Source of the DNA: Anaerolineales bacterium
GTDB taxonomy: Bacteria; Chloroflexota; Anaerolineae; Anaerolineales; UBA11579
Assembly: GCA_019637805.1 (NCBI GenBank)
Contig: JAHBVB010000001.1
Coordinates: forward strand, 571,875 to 635,874
Direction: 5' to 3'
Length of the DNA stretch: 64,000 bases
Position numbers and translations under genes: made by a program. The notes below the pieces were generated by a model, which did not search any database, was not told the DNA's origin, and saw only the letters and a list, made by a program, of their open reading frames with translations. Below are positions 1-8,725 of the stretch, in pieces. Each line of letters opens with the position of its first letter. The stretch's first letter is position 1.

Positions 1-1938
1 TTGCAAGAACAGGACGGTCTCAAAACCTTCGCGATAGACGCTGGTGAAGCCGAGCGAAACCAAGCCCAGCAGCAAACCCGTCTCGCCGGAGAGCAAGCTG
101 CGCTTGCGGGCATGGAAGCGCGCCAACCAGCCGTCCCAGTAGCTTTTATGGAAGAACCAATTGGTGATCAACAGCAAGACGATGATGGCGATCAGCGAAA
201 TCACCGCCTCCAGCTTTTCGCCATAGCGCGCCAGGGCTTGCAACACCTCGCGCGCCAGGGTCCAGGTCAGCACAGTGGCCAGCAAGGCCAGCCCGCTGCC
301 CAGCCATAGCGGCTGGCGATATTTGCGGCCTTCAGCGGCTTTGAAGCTGCCCATCAGCGAGGCCAGGATCAGCACCGCCTCCAAGCCCTCACGGAAGACG
401 ATCACGGCCGCATTGCTCAGAATAGAAGCCGGCGTGCTGGAGCCTGAGAGCAGGGTTTCCACCTCGGCCAACTGGGCATCCAGGGCGACGCGCACGGAGC
501 GCACCTCTTGCAGGGGGGCCTGCTCAGACAGCAGACGGCTGAGGCCCACGGTTTGGCTGTTGCCGTTCCAGAACAGCTCCTCCACGCGCAGCTTGAGGTC
601 CGGCGCCATGGCGATCAGGCGCGCCTCCGGCCCGCTTTCCATAATGGCATAGGCCTCGATGCGGGCCGATTCGGCCGCGGCATAATCGCCGCCCCGTACA
701 GCATTCTCCATTTGGTCCAGCATCGAATCGATCACATCAAAATCGCCGGAGGTGCTGCCTTGTTTCCACTCGGCAGGGATGACTTCGTTCAATAGGGCCA
801 ACAGTTGCTCGGCGCTGGTGCGCATGTCGGCGGCGCTGGCCACCGCGCCGCCGCTGTTGGCGCTGCGCAGCATGGCGTTCAGTTCACTGAGGTGCGTCTG
901 GGCCTGCTGGGTAGCTGGCGCATCCAGCTCGGCCAGCAGGTCGCGCAAATCATCGAAGGCGGCCTGGGCCGCTTCCTGAAAAGTGACCGCTTCCTGGATC
1001 TCGAACTGCAAAGTCACGCGCCCATCCGAGACGCCGCGGCCGTATTCGACCGAAACCAGATTGACATAGCGCAGCAGCTGACCCGCCCGGCGGGATTGCT
1101 CTGCCGGGCTCAGCGGTGCGGCGCGGAAGCCTTCCAGGACCGCGGTCACCGCCTCCAAGCGCGCATCCAGCGGCTGGCCGGCTAGGGCTGCCACAGTCAG
1201 CTGCTGGAAGGCCTGCTGGGCGGTCTGCAACGCGGCCGCGCCGCGCTGCTCCTGGTACGCCGCGCTCAGCAGGCCAAAGTAGCCCTGTGCCAGGCCGGCC
1301 AGTTCAGCGCGGCGCACGGTGAAGCCGCTGGCCTCAGCCAGCTGCAACTCACGCAGCGCCTCGCCCAGGCGGGCCTGATAAGCATCAAACAGATCCGCCC
1401 GCAAGAACTGCAGGGCGGTCTCGGCATCCATTTCAGATGCGGCCAGGCGCTGCACGGCCAGGGTCGCATCCGCATTGGGGCGCGCAAAGCGGTTAACCGT
1501 ACGGTACTCGCGCAGAGCCAGCCAGGCTTGAGCCTGGCCATGCTCGCCCGCCCGCATGGCCTGTTCGACCATGCGGTAGCTGCCCGCCAGCACAGCCGTC
1601 CAAGCCAGGGAACGCTGGGTGGCAAAAGCGGGCGCATCGGCGCCGGCCAGCGCGTCTTCCATGGCGCTAAAGGCCTGGTCAGCGGATACCGCCGCGTCGG
1701 CCGCAGGGCCAGCCAGCAGAGGCCGCAAACTGCCATAGGCCGCTTGGGCCTGCGCAAAAGCGGCCAAGCCATCGCCGCCCGCCAGCAGATCGCGTTGGGC
1801 GGCAAACAGCGCGGCGCGCATCTGCTCCGCCAAGTCCTGCGGAGCGGTTGAGGCCGCGGCCTGGACCGGGCTGGCGCACACCGCCAGCAAACTTACACAA
1901 ACAAGCAGAATAAAGGTGTTAAACGCAATGCGTCTCAC
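1..1938 (-). CDS. FTR1-family iron permease with N-terminal extracytoplasmic domain (3' end outside window)
   Basis: A membrane permease for high-affinity iron uptake. The GTG start at 1938 follows an AAGGA box and opens a signal-peptide-like hydrophobic stretch. About 480 residues of Ala/Leu-rich helical sequence precede the permease part, as in EfeU-type proteins with a fused helical ectodomain. Both FTR1 hallmarks are visible: REGLEAVLIL near residue 516 and REGFETVLFL at the window edge. The acidic Glu residues of these motifs coordinate iron in the family. The stop codon lies beyond base 1. It sits downstream of the EfeO-like lipoprotein gene on the same strand, so the two probably form one iron-uptake system. 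The FTR1 assignment is firm; iron over another cation is inferred from the family. Confidence 0.88.
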   Translation of the reverse strand, partial: MRRIAFNTFILLVCVSLLAVCASPVQAAASTAPQDLAEQMRAALFAAQRDLLAGGDGLAAFAQAQAAYGSLRPLLAGPAADAAVSADQAFSAMEDALAGADAPAFATQRSLAWTAVLAGSYRMVEQAMRAGEHGQAQAWLALREYRTVNRFARPNADATLAVQRLAASEMDAETALQFLRADLFDAYQARLGEALRELQLAEASGFTVRRAELAGLAQGYFGLLSAAYQEQRGAAALQTAQQAFQQLTVAALAGQPLDARLEAVTAVLEGFRAAPLSPAEQSRRAGQLLRYVNLVSVEYGRGVSDGRVTLQFEIQEAVTFQEAAQAAFDDLRDLLAELDAPATQQAQTHLSELNAMLRSANSGGAVASAADMRTSAEQLLALLNEVIPAEWKQGSTSGDFDVIDSMLDQMENAVRGGDYAAAESARIEAYAIMESGPEARLIAMAPDLKLRVEELFWNGNSQTVGLSRLLSEQAPLQEVRSVRVALDAQLAEVETLLSGSSTPASILSNAAVIVFREGLEAVLILASLMGSFKAAEGRKYRQPLWLGSGLALLATVLTWTLAREVLQALARYGEKLEAVISLIAIIVLLLITNWFFHKSYWDGWLARFHARKRSLLSGETGLLLGLVSLGFTSVYREGFETVLFLQ

Positions 1939-1956
1939 GCAGATCCTTAATCAAAA

Positions 1957-1991
1957 GCCTGGCAAGGCCGTTCGGAACGGCCTTGCCAGGC
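1957..1991 (-). terminator. Strong intercistronic hairpin with T-run between the EfeO-like and FTR1 genes
   Basis: Two perfect 16-base arms (1957-1972 and 1976-1991) enclose a 3-base loop. On the minus strand the hairpin is followed by TTTTGATT, and then directly by the AAGGA ribosome site of the permease gene. It looks like an intrinsic terminator placed inside an operon. It would let the lipoprotein be made in excess of the permease by partial read-through. Confidence 0.75.
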
Positions 1992-2006
1992 GCATGCTAC
2001 ATACTC

Positions 2007-3086
2007 TTATTCAGCGATCTCGATATCCAGCGCAGCCGCCACCTGGGCCACCTGGCCGGCCACAGCCGTGGCGCGGTCCTGGGCTTCCTGGCCCAGCGTG
2101 TCAGCCTCTTCCGCGCTGAACTGCTTGCCGCTCTGCTCTTCAGCATACACGCCAGCCACAAAGGCTTTCAGGTCGGTCATGCCTTGCTCGATGGCGTCCG
2201 CCTGAGCAGCGTCATAACCAGCCACCAGCGGCTTGACTTCCGCATAGACCACTTCCAGGCTGGTCAGAATGTCCTGGATGTCCGCCAGGCGGGAGATGAC
2301 CACGAAGTCGCGCTGGGTGGAGTCGTCGCCGGCCACAAAGCGCGAGTTCTTCCACGATTCAAAGTACTCGCTCATCGTCGGCACCATCACCACCAGGGCG
2401 GTGAAAGCATCTGACTCGCTGGGCGTCCAGGCTTGGGAGGCTTCCTTGAGCTCGACCGCGTAGGCATAGGTCAAGTCAGCCGCCGCCTTCAACACGTTGG
2501 CATCCGGCAGCGTCTCGCCAAAACCGATCTGGCCGTTGCCGTCCAGGTCAGCTTCCACGCCAGACAGGTAGTCATCGTAGGTGCCCCACAGGGTGCTTTC
2601 CAGCACGCCGAACAGGTTGCCCGGCTGTGGGAAGACGCGCCCATCCGGCAATTCCAAGTCGAAGGGCACGGCACCCTCGGGGTCCTCGTCACCGGCGGCA
2701 CCCGCGTCGAGGATCACGTCATAGTCAGCCAGGGTCGGCACACCGGCCACAATGCCTTCCATCTGCTCATAAGCAGGCGCGGCCACGATCCAGGCGTCCT
2801 TGGCGGACTGCAACGCGGCGCTGACGGCGGCTGCATCGGCGTCCCACATGGCGGCGTAATCAAAACCGGCCGTTTCGGCCAGGTCATAGTAGGCCTGTGC
2901 GGCGGCCTGCAGGTCGCCGCTGGCGGCCTCCAGCTCATCCGTCTTGCCCAACAGATAGTCCTTGATGGGGGCTAGGTTCACAGCCGAGGTTTCTCCCGCG
3001 GCTGCTGGCGCCGCCGCGCCAGGCGCACAGGCCGCCAGAGCCATAGCAAACAGCATTAACAACAGAATACCTTTTCGTGCGGTCAT
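2007..3086 (-). CDS. EfeO/imelysin-like iron-uptake lipoprotein
   Basis: A 359-residue exported protein with a lipobox (LAAC, Cys20), so it should be anchored to the outer face of the membrane. The rest is helical and resembles the EfeO/EfeM (imelysin-like, M75) proteins that hand iron to FTR1 permeases. The FTR1 gene lies directly downstream on the same strand. Residues 180-191 read as a canonical EF-hand loop (Asp at 1 and 3, Asn at 5, Gly at 6, Ile at 8, Glu at 12), so calcium binding inside the fold is plausible. The start has a purine-rich AGAGAGAAG just upstream. Family placement is by pattern and context; the sequence is divergent. Confidence 0.75.
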   Translation of the reverse strand: MTARKGILLLMLFAMALAACAPGAAAPAAAGETSAVNLAPIKDYLLGKTDELEAASGDLQAAAQAYYDLAETAGFDYAAMWDADAAAVSAALQSAKDAWIVAAPAYEQMEGIVAGVPTLADYDVILDAGAAGDEDPEGAVPFDLELPDGRVFPQPGNLFGVLESTLWGTYDDYLSGVEADLDGNGQIGFGETLPDANVLKAAADLTYAYAVELKEASQAWTPSESDAFTALVVMVPTMSEYFESWKNSRFVAGDDSTQRDFVVISRLADIQDILTSLEVVYAEVKPLVAGYDAAQADAIEQGMTDLKAFVAGVYAEEQSGKQFSAEEADTLGQEAQDRATAVAGQVAQVAAALDIEIAE

Positions 3087-3822
3087 TCTCTTCTCTCTTT
3101 CAAAATGTGTTTGAGGGAATAGGGTTAGAAATTACCGAATTCTTTCGGCGAAATGGGTCAGGTTAGTACGTATGCGTAAGCACCTCCAGAAAACAGGATT
3201 GGCATCCCAATATGTGAACTAACTATATGAAGCTCAGAATCAGAAGGCTAGACCCCTGGGAGAAGACTGTGTATCCTGCAGGTGCGCACCAAGCACACCA
3301 TTATTGAAAATTTCTCTGGAGGTTTTGACAGGTTTGGAGATGGATCTGGGCGCAAAAAACGAGATTCACAAACTGCGAAGTTAGTTTCTCGTACAAGGCG
3401 CGGCTCGCATCCCAAGGCCTTTTAAGTTTGCTCTTGCAGCTTGCTTTGGGCGCCGCTCCCAAGCATAAAGATACGCTGTGTAGGGCTTTTGTCCGTGGCA
3501 ACCCCCATCCCTAGGCTCAAACAAATGAGCTAAAAGGTTTTGGGCCGGCCGAAAATGTGCGGCTCTATCCAGCTGATTCTTTAACATTTCAAATTCTTAA
3601 AGAATGGGGTTTTTTTAGGCAAGCGTAGGGCGTTGCGCATGGTCAGCGGGGTTTATTGATTTAGAATCACGCCCCTGCACATCAAGATGTGTGGCTGCTG
3701 GACACCAATACAAAGCAATGGAATAGCTGGCGAATTGCGATCGTCACCGCATGACGACGATGGGTTCATTCTCCCTAGCTACTCACTGCAAAGACATCTT
3801 AGCAAAGGAGGTTGCATCCCAT
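3087..3822. other. 736-bp non-coding gap upstream of dnaA
   Basis: No convincing gene is present. The gap is less GC-rich than its flanks and separates divergent transcription units. It contains an inverted repeat with arms ATTCTTTAA (3576-3584) and TTAAAGAAT (3597-3605), followed by GGGGTTTTTTT. I searched for the DnaA box TTATNCACA on both strands and found no good match. It could hold the dnaA promoter and long leader. A replication origin is possible from position alone but is not supported by motifs. Confidence 0.5.
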
Positions 3823-5184
3823 ATGAACGCCAGCCAAGCATGGCAAGCCGCCCTAGGCCAGCTGCAAGTGGACATGCCCAAAGGCACGTTTGACACCTGG
3901 GTGCGCGACGCCGAGTTGGTGGCGTATGAGGATGGCTCCTTTGTGATTGGCGTGAACAACGCCTATGCGCGTGACTGGCTGGAAAGCCGGTTGAAGAGCG
4001 TGGTGACCCGCCTGCTGACCGGCATGATGAACCGCAGTGTGGAAGTGCGCTTTGTGGTCTGGCAGGCCTCCAATCCGCCCGAGACGCTCAGCGAAGCCCC
4101 GGCCAGTGAACCTGAGCCGGAAAAGCAGATCGAACTCAGCAGCGCTTACGGCTCGGGCAACTTCACTGTCAATCCGCGCTATACCTTCGAGACTTTCGTG
4201 GTGGGCGGCAGCAACCGCCTGGCCCATGCGGCCGCCCTGGCCGTGGCCGACAACCCGGCCAAGTCCTACAACCCGCTCTTCCTCTACGGCCGGGTCGGCC
4301 TGGGCAAGACGCACCTGCTGCGCGCCATCGGCAATGCCGCCGTGCAAAGCGGCTTGCAAGTGCTGTATGTCTCCTCCGAAGAGTTCACCAACGATCTGAT
4401 CCATGCCATCCGCAGCCACAGCACCCAGGCTTTCCGCGACAAATACCGCCGCACCGACGTGCTGCTGATCGACGACATCCAATTCATCGCTGGCAAGGAA
4501 TCTACCCAGGAAGAATTCTTCCACACCTTCAACACCCTGCACGGGCAGAACAAGCAGATCGTGCTGACCTCCGACCGTTCGCCTAAGGGCCTGGTCACGC
4601 TGGAGGAGCGCTTGCGCTCCCGCTTCGAGTGGGGCCTGACCGCCGACATCCAGTCGCCGGACTACGAGACCCGCCTGGCGATCCTGCGCAGCAACGCCGA
4701 GCGCCTGGGCAAGCAGGTGGACCCGGCCGTGCTGGAGACGATCGCCGCGCGCATGCAGTCCAACATCCGCGAGCTGGAAGGCGCCCTCAATCGCATCATC
4801 GCCTACGCCTACCTGCGCAACATGCCGCTAACCCCCAACCTGGTGGACAGCGCCTTGGCTGACCTGCTGCCCGACCCACAGCCGATGGAGCCGGAGCAGC
4901 TGGTCGAAGCCGTCAGCCGCGCCTTCAGCATTTCCATGGAGCGCTTACTCTCCCGCGAGCGCTCGGCCGAAGTGGCCTTGGCCCGCCAGGTGGCCATGTA
5001 CCTGCTGCGCGAGGAAGCCCAACTCTCACTGCCGGCGATTGGCGAACTGCTGGGCGGCCGCGACCACACCACCGTGATGCACGGCTGCCAGAAGATCAAC
5101 GAACTGCTGGAGCACGACGAACGCCTGCGCCGCCAGGTCAGCAACTTGCGCGAGCAGCTCTACGGCGAGCGCGTGCGCATCTAG
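3823..5184 (+). CDS. dnaA: Chromosomal replication initiator DnaA
   Basis: A 453-residue initiator that binds origin DnaA boxes and, with ATP, opens the duplex. The ATG at 3823 was chosen over an in-frame ATG at 3751 because AAAGGAGG lies 9 bases before it and domain I starts right after. Walker A (GRVGLGKT) is near residue 156, Walker B (LLIDDIQF) near 213, and the domain IV signature GGRDHTTVMHG near 411. The second Gly of the usual GGVGLGKT is Arg here, at a variable position of the P-loop. None of the usual neighbours (dnaN, recF, gyrB, rpmH) is next to it; the following gene is a DinB-fold protein 7 bases downstream. Confidence 0.97.
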   Translation: MNASQAWQAALGQLQVDMPKGTFDTWVRDAELVAYEDGSFVIGVNNAYARDWLESRLKSVVTRLLTGMMNRSVEVRFVVWQASNPPETLSEAPASEPEPEKQIELSSAYGSGNFTVNPRYTFETFVVGGSNRLAHAAALAVADNPAKSYNPLFLYGRVGLGKTHLLRAIGNAAVQSGLQVLYVSSEEFTNDLIHAIRSHSTQAFRDKYRRTDVLLIDDIQFIAGKESTQEEFFHTFNTLHGQNKQIVLTSDRSPKGLVTLEERLRSRFEWGLTADIQSPDYETRLAILRSNAERLGKQVDPAVLETIAARMQSNIRELEGALNRIIAYAYLRNMPLTPNLVDSALADLLPDPQPMEPEQLVEAVSRAFSISMERLLSRERSAEVALARQVAMYLLREEAQLSLPAIGELLGGRDHTTVMHGCQKINELLEHDERLRRQVSNLREQLYGERVRI

Positions 5185-5191
5185 GAGCCGC

Positions 5192-5680
5192 ATGCAACCC
5201 GAAACCGCACTGACCGTGCTCTTCCGCCATCATTTGTGGGCTAATTTGCGCCTGCTGGAACACTGCGCCAAGCTGAGCGCCGAACAGCTTGAGGCGCGCA
5301 TCGCCGGGTCGTATGGCAGCATCTACGAGACCCTGCAGCACATCACCACTTCCGAGCGGTCGTATTTCTCGCGCATCAGCACCGGCCAGCCCTACGCACA
5401 TCCTGAGGACGCCCCGCCAATGAGCATGGCGGAAATGGCGGAGGCGCTGCGCCAGACCGGCGAGGGGCTGATCGACTGGGCGCCCAGGGTGCAAGCTGGG
5501 GACGCGGTGGAAGTCAACTGGCGCGGAACACCGCGGCAGGTGCCCAAAAGTATCATCCTCACCCAGGTGATCAACCATGCCACCGAACATCGCGAACAGA
5601 TCAAAGCGATTCTGACCGAGCTGGGCATTGAACCCCCAGACCTGCAGAGCTGGGTCTACTTCAACGAAACCGACCAATAA
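5192..5680 (+). CDS. DinB-fold (DUF664-type) putative metal-dependent protein
   Basis: A 162-residue four-helix-bundle protein of the DinB/YfiT superfamily. These use three His residues to bind a metal and often act as thiol-dependent S-transferases or have unknown roles. Candidate ligands are His in LQHITTSE (around residue 50) and the two His of NHATEHREQ near residues 130-134. It starts 7 bases after dnaA with TAGGAG as ribosome site, so it is probably co-transcribed. That is an unusual partner for dnaA, and its substrate cannot be read from the sequence. Confidence 0.8.
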   Translation: MQPETALTVLFRHHLWANLRLLEHCAKLSAEQLEARIAGSYGSIYETLQHITTSERSYFSRISTGQPYAHPEDAPPMSMAEMAEALRQTGEGLIDWAPRVQAGDAVEVNWRGTPRQVPKSIILTQVINHATEHREQIKAILTELGIEPPDLQSWVYFNETDQ

Positions 5681-5693
5681 CCGCCGAGTCCGC

Positions 5694-5699
5694 TACAAT
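5694..5699 (+). promoter_or_regulatory. Leaderless-type -10 box of rnhA
   Basis: TACAAT ends exactly 6 bases before the rnhA ATG at 5706. There is no ribosome-binding site and no clear -35. Transcription should begin at or next to the start codon. Confidence 0.55.
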
Positions 5700-5705
5700 G
5701 CGGTC

Positions 5706-6140
5706 ATGCAATCCCCCATCACCATCTACACCGACGGCTCCTGCCTGGGCAACCCCGGCCCGGGCGGCTGGGCGGCGTTGCTGCGCAGCCCCGAGGGCGA
5801 GCAGATCCTCAGCGGCGGTGAGCCGGACACGACCAACAACCGCATGGAACTGACCGCCGCGCTGCGCGCCCTGCAGGCTTTGCCGGCCGGCAGCCAAGTG
5901 GAGTTCTATACCGATTCACAGTATCTGCGCAAAGGCATCACCGAATGGCTGCCGGGCTGGCAGGCGCGCGGCTGGAAACGCAAAGGCGGCGCGCTGGCCA
6001 ATGTGGAACTGTGGCAAGCGCTGGCCGCCGCCATCAAAGGCCACCAGATCCACTGGAATTGGGTCAAAGGCCACTCGACCAACCGGGACAACCAGCGCGT
6101 GGATCAGCTCGCCCGCCAGGCCATGTGGAAACAAAAATAG
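5706..6140 (+). CDS. rnhA: Ribonuclease HI
   Basis: A 144-residue RNase HI, which cuts the RNA strand of RNA-DNA hybrids such as R-loops and primers. All four catalytic acids are visible: Asp in YTDGS near residue 10, Glu in RMELTAAL, Asp in YTDSQY, and Asp in QRVDQLA near the C-terminus. The length fits the stand-alone bacterial enzyme. The ATG at 5706 was chosen because the catalytic strand follows at once and because of the TACAAT box 6 bases upstream. A bidirectional terminator overlaps the stop codon. Confidence 0.95.
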   Translation: MQSPITIYTDGSCLGNPGPGGWAALLRSPEGEQILSGGEPDTTNNRMELTAALRALQALPAGSQVEFYTDSQYLRKGITEWLPGWQARGWKRKGGALANVELWQALAAAIKGHQIHWNWVKGHSTNRDNQRVDQLARQAMWKQK

Positions 6141-6161
6141 CAGCCGTTGGGCTGCTATTTT
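6134..6161 (+). terminator. Bidirectional intrinsic terminator after rnhA and tRNA-Cys
   Basis: Twelve-base arms (6134-6145 and 6150-6161) with loop GTTG are T-rich on both exits. It overlaps the rnhA stop codon and lies 14 bases past the 3' end of the minus-strand tRNA-Cys. Confidence 0.85.
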
Positions 6162-6175
6162 CTTATTCCTTTTAG

Positions 6176-6246
6176 AGGCGACGACGGGATTCGAACCCGT
6201 GGTCAGGGTTTTGCAGACCCTTGCCTTACCACTTGGCCACGTCGCC
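6176..6246 (-). tRNA. tRNA-Cys(GCA)
   Basis: A 71-nt cloverleaf. Acceptor strands GGCGACG/CGTCGCC pair fully. The anticodon loop is CTGCAAA with anticodon GCA, the T-loop is TTCGAAT, and the discriminator is U73, as expected for Cys. CCA is not encoded. First of three minus-strand tRNAs, each separated by about 75-125 bases. Confidence 0.97.
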
Positions 6247-6284
6247 AAACGTCGTGATTATACCGAGCAAACTTGACCGAAACA

Positions 6285-6314
6285 AAAAGAAACGGGAAGC
6301 TTCCCGTTTCTTTT
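6285..6314 (-). terminator. Terminator of tRNA-Gly
   Basis: A 30-base perfect palindrome centred between 6299 and 6300 (AAGCTT core). On the minus strand it is followed by a T-run (TTTGTTT). It lies directly past the 3' end of tRNA-Gly. Confidence 0.8.
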
Positions 6315-6321
6315 GTACCAG

Positions 6322-6394
6322 AGCGGGCGACGAGACTCGAACTCGTGACCTTCTCCTTGGCAAGGAGACGCTCTACCAACTGAGCCACGCCCGC
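6322..6394 (-). tRNA. tRNA-Gly(GCC)
   Basis: A 73-nt cloverleaf. Acceptor strands GCGGGCG/CGCCCGC pair fully. The anticodon loop is TTGCCAA with anticodon GCC, the T-loop is TTCGAGT, and the discriminator is U73, as in bacterial Gly tRNAs. CCA is not encoded. Confidence 0.97.
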
Positions 6395-6518
6395 AAGTTA
6401 GGCCGGAAATTATAACCCAGCCATTTCCAATTGTGGAGTCTGCCTTACTGCTGGAGAACCGTTACCAGGCAAAGCCCGGTAGTTTCTCCCTTGGTTGCTG
6501 CGCCAGCAGCAACATAGG

Positions 6519-6591
6519 TGCCGAGAGCCAGACTTGAACTGGCGACCCCACGATTTTCAGTCGCGTGCTCTACCAACTGAGCTACCTCGGC
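6519..6591 (-). tRNA. tRNA-Phe(GAA)
   Basis: A 73-nt cloverleaf. Acceptor strands GCCGAGG/TCTCGGC pair with one G-U. The anticodon loop is CTGAAAA with anticodon GAA, the T-loop is TTCAAGT, and the discriminator is A73. An 8-bp hairpin (6494-6513, loop GCCA) lies just past its 3' end. It has no T-run, so it is only a possible processing or termination element. Confidence 0.96.
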
Positions 6592-6649
6592 AAGGAGGGG
6601 AATTGTACAGGCGCGGCGAGTGCCTGTCAAGAAAGCGGCGAAATTAGGC

Positions 6650-7096
6650 TCATCCCTCGCGCCGGCCCACACGCTTGGCGGGGACCCCAGCCCACACTTC
6701 GCCCTCGCCGGTGGACTCGAGCAGCACCGCATTAGCCCCCACGATCGTGCCGCGGCCCACGCGCAATATCCCTTGCTTACAGAGCACCTTGCTGCCCGGC
6801 GAGAGGATCACTTCGTCGCCCAGTTCGATGCCTTCGAACTTGGATCGCTCGATGGGCAGGTGGATGTCCGCCCGGCCCAGGGTCACGCCTGGGTAGATCT
6901 TGACATTTCGGCCGATACGGCTGCGCGGATGAATCACTACGCCGAAGCCGCCGTGCACCAGGGTGAAGCCGGGGCCGATCTCCACGCTGCGCGGGATCTC
7001 GGCGCCGAGTAGCTTGAGCAATCCATAAGCCAGGCGGCCCCACAGCGGATGGCGGCCGGCGTAAGCCAGGCGGGTATACAGATCGCGAGCGGCCAT
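6650..7096 (-). CDS. Hexapeptide-repeat acyltransferase, serine acetyltransferase-like
   Basis: A 148-residue left-handed beta-helix protein. Repeats such as IGPGFTLVHGGFGVVI and IGRNVKIYPGVTLG match the C-terminal catalytic part of CysE-type serine acetyltransferases, including the catalytic His in VHGGFG. The N-terminal helical domain of classical CysE is missing, so it is a short form and the acceptor is uncertain. Its ATG overlaps the elp3 stop by one base (TAATG), so it is translationally coupled to elp3. Whether that reflects a shared pathway is unknown. Confidence 0.78.
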   Translation of the reverse strand: MAARDLYTRLAYAGRHPLWGRLAYGLLKLLGAEIPRSVEIGPGFTLVHGGFGVVIHPRSRIGRNVKIYPGVTLGRADIHLPIERSKFEGIELGDEVILSPGSKVLCKQGILRVGRGTIVGANAVLLESTGEGEVWAGVPAKRVGRREG

Positions 7097-8712
7097 TACA
7101 AGTCTTTGACCATATAGGTCTCACCCAGGCGGTAGCCGCGGCCGGCGTAATAGTCGCGCGTGCCCACGGCGGCGATGACCGCCATACGGCGGAAGCCCGC
7201 CGCCCGCGCTTGCTCCTCAGCCGCGGCCAGCAGGCGGGTGCCCAGGCCGGCGTGCTGGGCGGCGCCCTGCTGCTCGGCGCCCATCTCCAGCGACTGGCCG
7301 TAGACGTGCACCTCACGCACCAGCGCGGCCCCATCCAGGTCGGTCAGGCCCGTGGCGGGCGAACTCGGCCCGGGCAGCGAAAGGCGCAGGAAACCGGCCA
7401 GTTTGTCCTCCGGAGTCACGAAGGTGAGGAAATGTTCCTGGGCCGAGCCGGCACTGTAGGCCACGTCGCGCAGTTCCAGTTGGTCGGCCTGTACGCGGCT
7501 GCCGCGCACCTCGCGGCAGCGGATGCAGCGGCAGCGCTGGCCGCGCGCCTGCATGCGCTCATGCACATCCATACGCAGGCTGGTGCGGCGGTTGCCTTCG
7601 ACCACGTTGTTGGAAGGGATGTCGCGGATCACGCGGTTGATGCGGCAGTACTCGGGGATATCGGCTTTGAGGTCGGCCAGCAGTTCGACAAGTTCTTCAG
7701 AGGTATAGGGTTGGTATTCGCCGCGCTGCCAGTGCAGGTACAGCTCGGCGTTCTCCAGCAATTGGGTGGGATAGACCTTGAGCTCGTCCGGACAATAGCC
7801 CTCCCACAGTTTGGTGAAGTCGGCCCGGTCGCTCTCCAATGTGGCCCCCAGTAAATTGGGCATCCAGTGCAGCACGATCTTGAAGCCGGCCGCCCGCAGC
7901 AGCTGCACCGCCTGGCGGGTCTCTTCCGGCGTGTGGCCGCGCTTGTTGAGCTCTAGAATGCGCGACTCAAAGCTCTGTGCGCCGAGCTGCACCTTGGTGA
8001 CTCCCAAATAGCGCAGCCAGGCCAGCTCCTCCGGGTTGACGTGGTCGGGACGCGTCTCGATCGCCAAACCCACACTGCGGTGGGCGGCGCGCTGGTTCAA
8101 GCGCTGGGCGGCGGCCATATCCAGGCTGGCCTCGCCATTCAGCGCGGCGAACATGCGCAGCACAAAGTCTTCCTGGTAATCCCGGCGGTACGAAGACCAG
8201 GTGCCGCCCAAGATCAGCATTTCAATCTTGTCGGTGGGGTGCCCCACCGCGTCCAACGCCTGCAGCCGGCTGGCCACTTGCTGGAAGGGGTCGAAGTCGT
8301 GCTGAAGGGCGCGCATCGCCCCCGGCTCGTCCGGCAGGTAGCTCTTGGGCATGCGCACATCTGTGGGACAGAAGACACACTTGCCCGGGCAGGGGTAGGG
8401 CTTGGTCAGCACCGTCACCACGCTGACCCCCGAGAGGCTGCGCATCGGCTTCAGCCGGATGCGCGCCAACAAAGCCGGGTCCTCAGCCCACTCGCCGCTG
8501 TCCACCAGCTGGCGGTAGACCGCCACCAGCATTTGCTTGCCCACGAAGCCGCCGCCCGCCAGCGGGTGGCGGCTGAGCGCTTCGAAGACCGGCTTGCCGG
8601 CGCGGATATCCTCCAGCGCGGCGCGCGCCAAGGCCAAGCGCTCCGGAGTGGCCCGCTTGGCCTGCTCCCAGCTGCGAATGCGGGGTTCTTGGTTGCCGGT
8701 GAGAGTCATCAT
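7096..8712 (-). CDS. elp3: Elp3: radical-SAM/GNAT tRNA U34 carboxymethyltransferase
   Basis: A 538-residue Elp3, which uses S-adenosylmethionine and acetyl-CoA to make 5-carboxymethyluridine at wobble U34 of certain tRNAs. The radical-SAM cluster is CPGKCVFC (Cys108, Cys112, Cys115), followed by PTDVRMPKSYLPDEPG. The GNAT domain occupies roughly residues 390-538. A few bacteria, including Dehalococcoides, have this protein without the other Elongator subunits. Two ATGs (8712 and 8709) could start it. Divergent, only 13 bases away, is a methyltransferase gene with Trm9-like motifs. A hexapeptide acyltransferase is coupled downstream. Confidence 0.95.
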   Translation of the reverse strand: MMTLTGNQEPRIRSWEQAKRATPERLALARAALEDIRAGKPVFEALSRHPLAGGGFVGKQMLVAVYRQLVDSGEWAEDPALLARIRLKPMRSLSGVSVVTVLTKPYPCPGKCVFCPTDVRMPKSYLPDEPGAMRALQHDFDPFQQVASRLQALDAVGHPTDKIEMLILGGTWSSYRRDYQEDFVLRMFAALNGEASLDMAAAQRLNQRAAHRSVGLAIETRPDHVNPEELAWLRYLGVTKVQLGAQSFESRILELNKRGHTPEETRQAVQLLRAAGFKIVLHWMPNLLGATLESDRADFTKLWEGYCPDELKVYPTQLLENAELYLHWQRGEYQPYTSEELVELLADLKADIPEYCRINRVIRDIPSNNVVEGNRRTSLRMDVHERMQARGQRCRCIRCREVRGSRVQADQLELRDVAYSAGSAQEHFLTFVTPEDKLAGFLRLSLPGPSSPATGLTDLDGAALVREVHVYGQSLEMGAEQQGAAQHAGLGTRLLAAAEEQARAAGFRRMAVIAAVGTRDYYAGRGYRLGETYMVKDL

Positions 8713-8713
8713 C

Positions 8714-8719
8714 TATACT
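8714..8719 (+). promoter_or_regulatory. Leaderless-type -10 box of the Trm9-like gene
   Basis: TATACT ends exactly 6 bases before the ATG at 8726, with no ribosome site. The 13-bp gap to elp3 means its upstream promoter DNA lies inside the elp3 coding start. Confidence 0.6.
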
Positions 8720-8725
8720 CAAGCC

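Noticed and set aside
3301-3587. Two short minus-strand open frames in the dnaA gap
   Set aside because: No ribosome site, no recognisable motif and unusual composition. Left as non-coding.
3087-3822. Replication origin
   Set aside because: No DnaA boxes and no origin-type gene neighbours except dnaA itself. Position alone is not enough for a feature call.
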